64,000 nucleotides of DNA from Metallyticus violacea (taxonomy: Eukaryota; Arthropoda; Insecta; Mantodea; Metallyticidae). Positions 58,579 through 64,000 of this stretch are shown here, in pieces (within the stretch, counting starts at the first letter, position 1; every line of letters starts with the position of its first letter). Position numbers and translations under genes: made by a program. Location of the stretch: contig CM060838.1 in NCBI GenBank assembly GCA_030762175.1, positions 22,376,001-22,440,000 of the forward strand, given 5' to 3'. The notes beneath the pieces were generated by a model. That model had not been told where the DNA came from. It saw only the letters and a list, made by a program, of their open reading frames with translations, and did no database searches.

Positions 58579-58632
58579 ACAACATTGTCCGGGCAATTTC
58601 GAAATTTCCCAAACCTCCCTGGACAATGTTGT
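58579..58632. other. 12-bp perfect inverted repeat
   Basis: ACAACATTGTCC (58579-58590) and GGACAATGTTGT (58621-58632) flank a 30-base centre that starts GGG and is rich in AAATTTC. It could be the core of a small foldback element. No target duplication is evident. Confidence 0.6.
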
Positions 58633-58929
58633 AAAGAATGCTTTTTTTCGTTAGTTCAACTCAATAACAGTGCAGCAGTTGGCAGCAAGTAATCAAAGCG
58701 ACACAAGTGCACAAACATTGAGAGCGGAAATGAAAGTGACGACAATGCACAAATTGTAAAATACATCAGTTAAGTATTATTTTCGAATGTACACGGTTTT
58801 CCTATTGAGTTATCGGTTCATCATTTAAAATGAATATACTGTACTGTGTCTACAGAGTGGCTGTTAGTAGTAGCAATAATTAATAATGTAGAAAGTAATA
58901 AGCGTAGAAAAGTTGACCAATCTCTGTTA

Positions 58930-58966
58930 TTATTTATTTGTTTTATTTACGGACGCTCTTTAAGAA
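58930..58966 (-). mobile_element. SINE-A 3' stub
   Basis: TTTATTTACGGACGCTCTTT is the reverse complement of the SINE-A terminus; only about 35 bp remain. Confidence 0.7.
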
Positions 58967-58973
58967 ACTTCCA

Positions 58974-59388
58974 TTACCGAATAAGCCTTGTGTGTGTGCG
59001 CGTGTGTTTTAATGCCAACTTGCTTGCCCGATCAGAGCATTGGATGATGGTGATTATTATTATTGCAAAACAGCTAAGGTTATTAGCGCCCACAGGGCAT
59101 TGGAGTTCCGCATGCGGGCTGCAGAGGACATTGGTATAGTCCATTTGAAATGTGCGCAGCGAGGAATCGGCGGACTACATTACGCTGAAGAATGAAGAAG
59201 GTGAAGATGGGAGTGAGATGAGATGATTATGATGAGAGACAGGGGAAACTGAGTATCCGGAAAAAACATGCCGAAGCGCGGCTTGTCCCCCATAAATTCC
59301 ACTTACAACCCTGGGATCGAGCCTGGGCCGCCTCGGTGGGAGTCGAGCAGTCTAATCAATCGGCCACTGCATCGCCTTTACCGAATAA
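58974..59388 (-). mobile_element. SINE-D, full length, 11-bp target duplication
   Basis: TTACCGAATAA is present at 58974-58984 and 59378-59388. On the minus strand the element starts with a tRNA-like head (GCAGTGGCCGATTGATTAGA, B box GGCTCGATCCC), has a body rich in CATCTCATCTC-type sequence, and ends in an ACACAC-type simple repeat (GTGTGTGTGCGCGTGTG on the plus strand) rather than poly-A. Confidence 0.85.
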
Positions 59389-59774
59389 CTTGGGAAACAA
59401 ATGCTCAATCGATGCGCAGTTGTTCGTACATTTCATTTCATCCTCTATTTGGGTTACCAATTTCGGAAATTTATACGACGATTCTGGGGCACCTATATAT
59501 AGGTGCTTTTTATATGTTTATTTTACCCCAGAACTGAAGATTTCTTCTCGTTGTTTGAATGCAGCTTTGAGCTTCATTTTTATGTTTATTGAATTAGTCG
59601 CATTCAAATGCTCCCTGTAGGATTTAAGTTTTACCACGTTCTATGGTTGGTTTTGTTATCCCTGTTGCTTTCAATTTAAGGACAGCAAATACATTTAAAA
59701 TAATAAAGCGAAAATGCAATATTATTAACAGCTTATTTTGCTGCTTTCATAAAACAAACTTTTAAATCAGCATA
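59389..59774. other. No recognisable feature
   Basis: Short unrecognised frames only (59336-59620 extends into it). Confidence 0.4.
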
Positions 59775-59953
59775 TATGAGGGTAGGTCCATAAGTTTCCG
59801 GCCTCACCGATAAGGATTATCGTCTTCACAAAAGCCTTATCTGGTGTCATACCTTAACTGTTAAGTAAATAATTGCAGCTGTAACTTCCGCTCCGCTGTG
59901 TTCAGTTCAGATATAGTTGCATAAAGAAGGCTATGTGAAAAAGATTGTGACAT

Positions 59954-60935
59954 AATGTATCGAGCTGTTATTAAATCCCCCCCCCCAAAGACTCACGCCA
60001 AATGAAATTAAACAGCGATTCCACGGTGTATTAGGGAAGTATCCCCCTCATATTCTACCGTAAAAGAATGAGCCAAACCATTTTCCAATGGGTCGAGGAA
60101 GCATTGAAGACGAAGAGCGTGCAGGTCGGCCCTTGGAGATGTTCACTCCTGAAAAGATATTGGCAAGACAAAATAATCCAGAAGAACATAACCCATGAGC
60201 AATCATTAAAACAAAAGCTATATGAAAACCTCAATTATTTAAAGTTATTAAATCTCCAATAACTAATCCTATATGAGCAAAAAACTATATTACATTAATA
60301 ATCCATATAAATAAAACTTATTGTAATCCATTATTCTCGGTCTTGTGAAAGGAGACATTATGGTAGACCGGCGGTTCAAAGTTACAGAAATAGTAGCAAG
60401 GTTGAGGCTTTCTAAAACAACAGTCCTTCTATTTATTCATGAACATTTAAACATGAATAAGGTTAGTGCAAGATGGGTGTCTAGACTTCTTTCCTCAGTT
60501 CAAAAGCAGCAACAAGATCTGTCGTCAGGCTTTTTTGGAGCTCCGCCGTGGCAACAAGAGAGAAGTTCTGCAAACCATTGTTACCGGAGATGAAACTACG
60601 GTCTTCTACTATGATATCTTGTTCAAAAGAGAATCAATGGAATGGCGTAAAGGAAAAGTTGCCAAGTAAGCTGTGAAGAAACATGGCTACAAGGGGATCG
60701 ATAATCCACCCTACAGCCCAGATCTAGCTCCCAGTGTCTATTTCCTCTTCTCAAACTTGAAGAACCATCTTCGAGAAAGGAAATTTAAATGTGACGAAGA
60801 AGTGATGGATGCTGTTTACTCATTGTGCAGACAAGCCTTCTGACTATTTTGAAAGGGGGGGGTGTTGAAATGTTAATTCAAAGATGTGAGAAATGTATTG
60901 CAATAAACGGTAAGTATATTGAAGAGAGCGAAATA
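59954..60935 (+). pseudogene. Mariner transposase, deleted for the central catalytic part
   Basis: The N-terminal frame (from an ATG at about 59955) is disrupted by a C run at 59977. After the foreign segment at 60163-60340 the DNA-binding part resumes: RRFKVTEIVARLRLSKTTVL then LFIHEHLNMNKVSARWV. The first catalytic Asp is present in TGDETTVFYYD (about 60585). The frame then jumps from MEWRKGKVAK directly to a VKKHGYKGIDNPPYSPDLAP block, so the LLHDNAP segment with the second Asp is gone. The third Asp is changed to Val (APSVYFLF). It is inactive on three counts. Confidence 0.9.
60163..60340. other. Foreign 178-bp insertion inside the mariner
   Basis: Between GAAAAGATATT and TTGTGAAAGGAG, where the two other mariners are continuous, lies an AT-rich segment with no match to any repeat in this window. 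It has no obvious target duplication or inverted repeats. Confidence 0.6.
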
Positions 60936-60999
60936 TAGTTTTAGTCTTCATCATATCTAGAAAATGGTTAGGCCGGAAAGTTATGGACCTACCCTCGTA

Positions 61000-62009
61000 A
61001 TTCTTTAAAATGTATATCATCTGTTGACCTTATCATAATTATATAAATACGAAAATAATTCCGTCATGATTTACTCGCAACCATTTCTAAAATTATTTTG
61101 TTCAGCTATACGTTTCATCTCATCCCTCCTCTACCCATTTACTAAACGCTTGGGCTAACCTGAAAATTCCCTGGCCCTTTTACCAAGCACCATTGCACAG
61201 CTGGAACCGATTTGCATAGTTTTCCGCAAGATGATAAATCTGTTTCCGATATATTTTTCTAGTATGCAGCTTAACAACTTACTGACTACAATATTATTAC
61301 ATCATGCCTGTAATAAACACACACACACAAACATGTATCAACCACACATACGTACTAATTTGCAAATTTACATAGTGAAGTCGATAAATGGGACCACAGT
61401 ACTCGTAGCTTATCCGCACGAATTTCAGTGCTATCGAAAACGGTGCGCCACGCTGTTATCACATTGTTTGTCGAGCATTAGCACATGCGCACAGTCCATA
61501 ATCATTGGTAGACCGTAAAATGTTTACCGAACCTGGAGCGTCATTTTGAATGTATTAAAATTCAGTTACGTGTTACAAATTTCAAATAGCACATAATCTG
61601 GTCGCCATCTCACTGAGACAACCGCCAAAGTTTCCAAACAAATGTAAAATCCATAGCGAAAACATATTCTTGAGTGGAATAGGGGATTATGAAGGAAATG
61701 CAGCATCTCGACATATAGAGATGCATGTGCTAGTCATTTGTTTTTTTTTTTTTTTTTTTTTTTTTGATGGCCCCAGTCTTTGATTGTATAGTGTTATGTG
61801 ACTTCCATTGTTCAGTAATTCTTTTATAACCGAACAATTAACTTGCTTTGTCATTTGAGAGGAAAATGTTTATCGTCTACTAAATAGACATATGCTTCTA
61901 TCAGCTTTATGAGGTAACAGTTTATAAATGATATTTGGGTTTAGTTAATTAAACTGAGTGCTATATGAACTTTTCTTTGTGCTTGAACCTGTGGTCGAAG
62001 ATTATGGAA
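61000..62009. other. No gene; T25 run
   Basis: A poly-T run at about 61740-61764 may mark a minus-strand retroposed fragment, and GTCATTTG occurs just before it and again at about 61852, but the match is short. A plus frame of 95 codons (61231-61518) is unrecognised. Confidence 0.4.
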
Positions 62010-62285
62010 GCAAGGTTACCATACTTGCCTCCTAAATCCAAGATCGCGGGTTCGACACCGGCCAAGGATCGATGGATTTTTTTCGGGCGTAAAAATCCAA
62101 AGTATGGCTTCCTTCGGAAGGGAAGTAAAGCCATGGTCCCGTGTCGTACATTTACGACTCGATAAAGAACCTCAAGCCTGAAAGAAGAGGCCTCTGAGCA
62201 AAATTTGTCGGCCGTTTCACGCCCTGAATTGAATGGGACGCTGAATACCTGAAATGTTATAGAGCGTCCGTAAATAAACAAACAA
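62010..62285 (+). mobile_element. SINE-A, head-truncated
   Basis: It begins within the A-box region (GGTTACCATACTTGCCTCC). The B box GCGGGTTCGACACC and the full body follow, ending GAGCGTCCGTAAATAAACAA. The frames reading through on both strands are not genes. Confidence 0.93.
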
Positions 62286-62357
62286 AAAAATTAGGTTCCC
62301 CATATATTTTGTTGCCAGCTTCAGTTTCTTGCCTCCCCAAATGCTACTATAGTGTTT

Positions 62358-62386
62358 TGTGTGTGTGTGTGTGTGTGTGCGTGTGT
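62358..62386. repeat. (GT)n microsatellite
   Basis: About 14 GT units with one GC interruption, directly upstream of the transposase fragment. Confidence 0.93.
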
Positions 62387-62802
62387 ACAAAGATGTACTT
62401 GCGTACTTTGAAGACAATCTTCCAAGACAATGGATAGGACGAAGAGGTCCAATTGAGTTTTCACCTCGTTCTCCGCATCTAACTCCGTTGAACTTCTACC
62501 TATGGGGAACTCTTAAGGATGTTGTATACCTAGAAAACCAGCTACACTGGCAGCACCTCAGGAAGAAATTGAAACGGCATGTGCTGCAATCGCTGAGGAC
62601 ACTTTCGCAAACGTTGCTCAATCAGTAGTTCAACGTACTCAGAAGTGTATCGACGTCGATGGTGGACATTTTGAGCAGCTGTTATAACTGTAAAAGTCTA
62701 AGGTGATTAGTGCTCATCATTTTCTGTTTGTGTGAATTCAGTTTTGTTATGTTAACACAGTTTTTTCGTTGCTTGAAGTGTGTATACATTTTTGACAACC
62801 TC

Positions 62803-62808
<6 letters not shown>
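62387..62808 (+). pseudogene. Tc1/mariner-superfamily transposase 3' fragment with terminal repeat
   Basis: The frame opens DVLAYFEDNLPRQWIGRRGP followed by IEFSPRSPHLTPLNFYLWGT and LKDVVYLENQ. A frameshift follows, then APQEEIETACAAIAEDTFAN, VAQSVVQRTQKCIDVDGGHF and EQLL to a TAA at 62685. This is the C-terminal third of an insect IS630/Tc1/mariner transposase (pattern WIGRRGPIEWPPRSPDLTPLDFFLWG). The catalytic Asp positions read His and Asn, so it is dead. About 95 bp downstream, GTGTATACATTTTTGACAAC followed by CTCTGTGTG looks like the 3' terminal repeat, just before a TA run. Confidence 0.85.

Positions 62809-62848
<40 letters not shown>
62809..62848. repeat. (TA)n microsatellite
   Basis: About 20 TA units starting exactly at the presumed TA target of the transposon fragment. 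Confidence 0.93.
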
Positions 62849-62854
<6 letters not shown>

Positions 62855-63386
62855 TACAGAGAATCCTTTTAATGCATCACATTAACTGAAGATCAAGTGC
62901 AGGAATCATTCATAAAATTTCCTACGTAGTTGTCAAAACGTCTGATCTCTTCCACGAAGATCTGTACACAAAATGGCTGAGCACGACTTGTGGATCTACT
63001 GAGTGACGCCTGCTTATGACAGAGGATGGACATTTATGGGCTGTCGAAGGGTATGAGAAGAGTACAAACCAATGAATTTCGGGGTGTAGGAGACGCAGAA
63101 GACGGACAAAGGCCAAAACAGACTGCAGAAGTTAAAACCTTGAAGAATTATATTTATAACTGTGGATAGTCATAGCACATTTCATCCCACAAACCATGGC
63201 AACAATAATAATAATGATAATAATAATAAACCCATTTAAATGTGATTATATTCACTAAGTTCTACTCAATTGTCTCAACACAAACATGGAGATATTTACA
63301 GACGTTTTCTTGCAAAGATTATTTCAACTGTATTACTCGCAACAAGGTTATAGTTAGCATACATGGTAAAGAATGAATGCATGATT
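62849..63386. other. No gene; short (AAT)n
   Basis: A (AAT)n-like run sits at about 63203-63228. A minus frame of 64 codons (62922-63116) in a GC-richer patch is unrecognised. Confidence 0.4.
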
Positions 63387-63612
63387 TTTATTTATGGACG
63401 CTCTTTAACATCTCAGGTCATCAGCGTCCCATTCAACTCAGGGCGTGAAACGGCCGACAAATTTTGCTCAGAGACCTGTCTTTCAGACTTGAGGTTCTTT
63501 TTCGTGCCGTAAATGTACGGCACGGGATCACGGCTTTACTTCCCTTCCGAAGGAAGCCATACTTATGATTTTTACGCCCCGAAAAAATCCATCGGTCCTG
63601 GCCGGGTTCGAA
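63387..63612 (-). mobile_element. SINE-A, head-truncated
   Basis: The plus strand runs TTTATGGACGCTCTTTAAC to CTGGCCGGGTTCGAATGGCC. It ends in the B box, so the 5' half of the tRNA head is missing. Confidence 0.92.
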
Positions 63613-64000
63613 TGGCCGGATGAGATTAAACTTAATTATATTACTAATATTAAACATTAAATGAATGTTTGAAATGCACTTTTAAAAGTAAAATTATGCA
63701 TAATATGTAAAAAGTATTTCTGTTTTTCTTAGCTATGTTCAAGGAATAAACCCATCATAACATTTTGAGTTCAATTTTTAACAACAGCAACCTCGTTGTC
63801 GTATTACTATGATAGACACTCTACACTTCGTGTAAGAGATGTCCGCTTTTAATAAATTGTTAATGTTATTAAAAATAATTTATACTCTCAATAATTTCGT
63901 GGACAAGATGCATCTAAAGCTCATTGTGAAGTTGTGACAGCTTCAACCATGCGCCCTTCTCATATTAGCTGTTTAAGAGCAACGCTCCAACGCTGATGAA
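63613..64000. other. No recognisable feature
   Basis: AT-rich to the window edge. Confidence 0.45.

Larger units (their letters stand above)
59775..60999 (+). mobile_element. Mariner element, both ends intact (mariner-3)
   Basis: Ends TATGAGGGTAGGTCCATAAG (left) and its complement at the right (CTTTCCGGCC... reading GGACCTACCCTCGTA) are the clearest inverted repeats of the three mariners. The interior has lost about 280 bp near 60665 but gained about 178 bp at 60163-60340, which keeps the length close to normal. Confidence 0.93.

Noticed and set aside
61740..61860. Poly-T run with GTCATTTG on both sides as a retrocopy with target duplication
   Set aside because: Only 8 bp agree in AT-rich DNA and the enclosed sequence has no recognisable source.
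61961..62281. 106-codon minus-strand frame repeated in similar form at several places
   Set aside because: It is a translation of SINE-A read backwards; the same peptide recurs wherever the SINE is present.
1..64000. CRISPR array, bacterial operon, rRNA operon or integrated virus
   Set aside because: No regularly spaced repeats, no bacterial gene organisation, no rRNA-like sequence, and no viral replicase or capsid-like frame was seen.

Overview
This is a eukaryotic, AT-rich, repeat-dense stretch with no bacterial features. It has short open frames full of stops, many microsatellites, tRNA-derived SINEs with target-site duplications, and decayed copies of mariner, piggyBac-like, Jockey-type LINE and Penelope-like elements. 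That mix points to an arthropod, most likely an insect with a large genome. I cannot name the species from sequence alone. No complete host gene could be supported; the window reads as intergenic or intronic DNA built almost entirely from transposon insertions of different ages.

Layout. 0-6.5 kb: AT-rich DNA with a 145-bp tandem duplication, one SINE-A with an 11-bp target duplication, a dispersed repeat (repeat-F) and an older SINE-C. 5.6-10.6 kb: repeat-E in two inverted copies either side of a decayed mariner (7041-8290) and a SINE-A, a short exon-like segment with a consensus splice donor near 9143-9228, and a second SINE-C running into an unexplained GC-rich patch. 10.8-12.1 kb: a Jockey-like LINE relic with recognisable reverse-transcriptase motifs. 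12.4-14.2 kb: AAT/ATT microsatellites, one palindromic and growing from a SINE tail, and the second copy of repeat-F. 17-20 kb: SINE-B copies and a possible transposase relic cut by a SINE-A. 21-23.7 kb: a long hairpin, then a 5'-truncated Penelope-like element (22540-23496) with 156-bp inverted terminal repeats, nested in a SINE-B. 26.2-27.8 kb: a second mariner flanked by ungapped 127-bp direct repeats. 29-47 kb: SINEs, a mariner-type DNA-binding-domain relic, two LINE 3' fragments, a possible chemoreceptor-like exon and a second, degenerate Penelope endonuclease. 50-54.5 kb: a SINE-B with a target duplication, a piggyBac-like relic, further SINEs and a transposase C-terminal relic. 55-64 kb: SINEs, a SINE-D with an 11-bp target duplication, a third mariner carrying both a deletion and an insertion, and a Tc1/mariner-superfamily 3' fragment.

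How the pieces relate. At least five tRNA-headed SINE lineages (called A to E here, local labels only) account for much of the interspersed repeat content. A 13-bp target duplication and poly-A tail on a 5'-truncated SINE-B show LINE-type retrotransposition. The three mariners share terminal inverted repeats and a D,D34D-type transposase, but all are inactivated. The Penelope copy is the youngest-looking element: its endonuclease frame is open and its two inverted repeats differ at only 2 of 156 positions by hand count.
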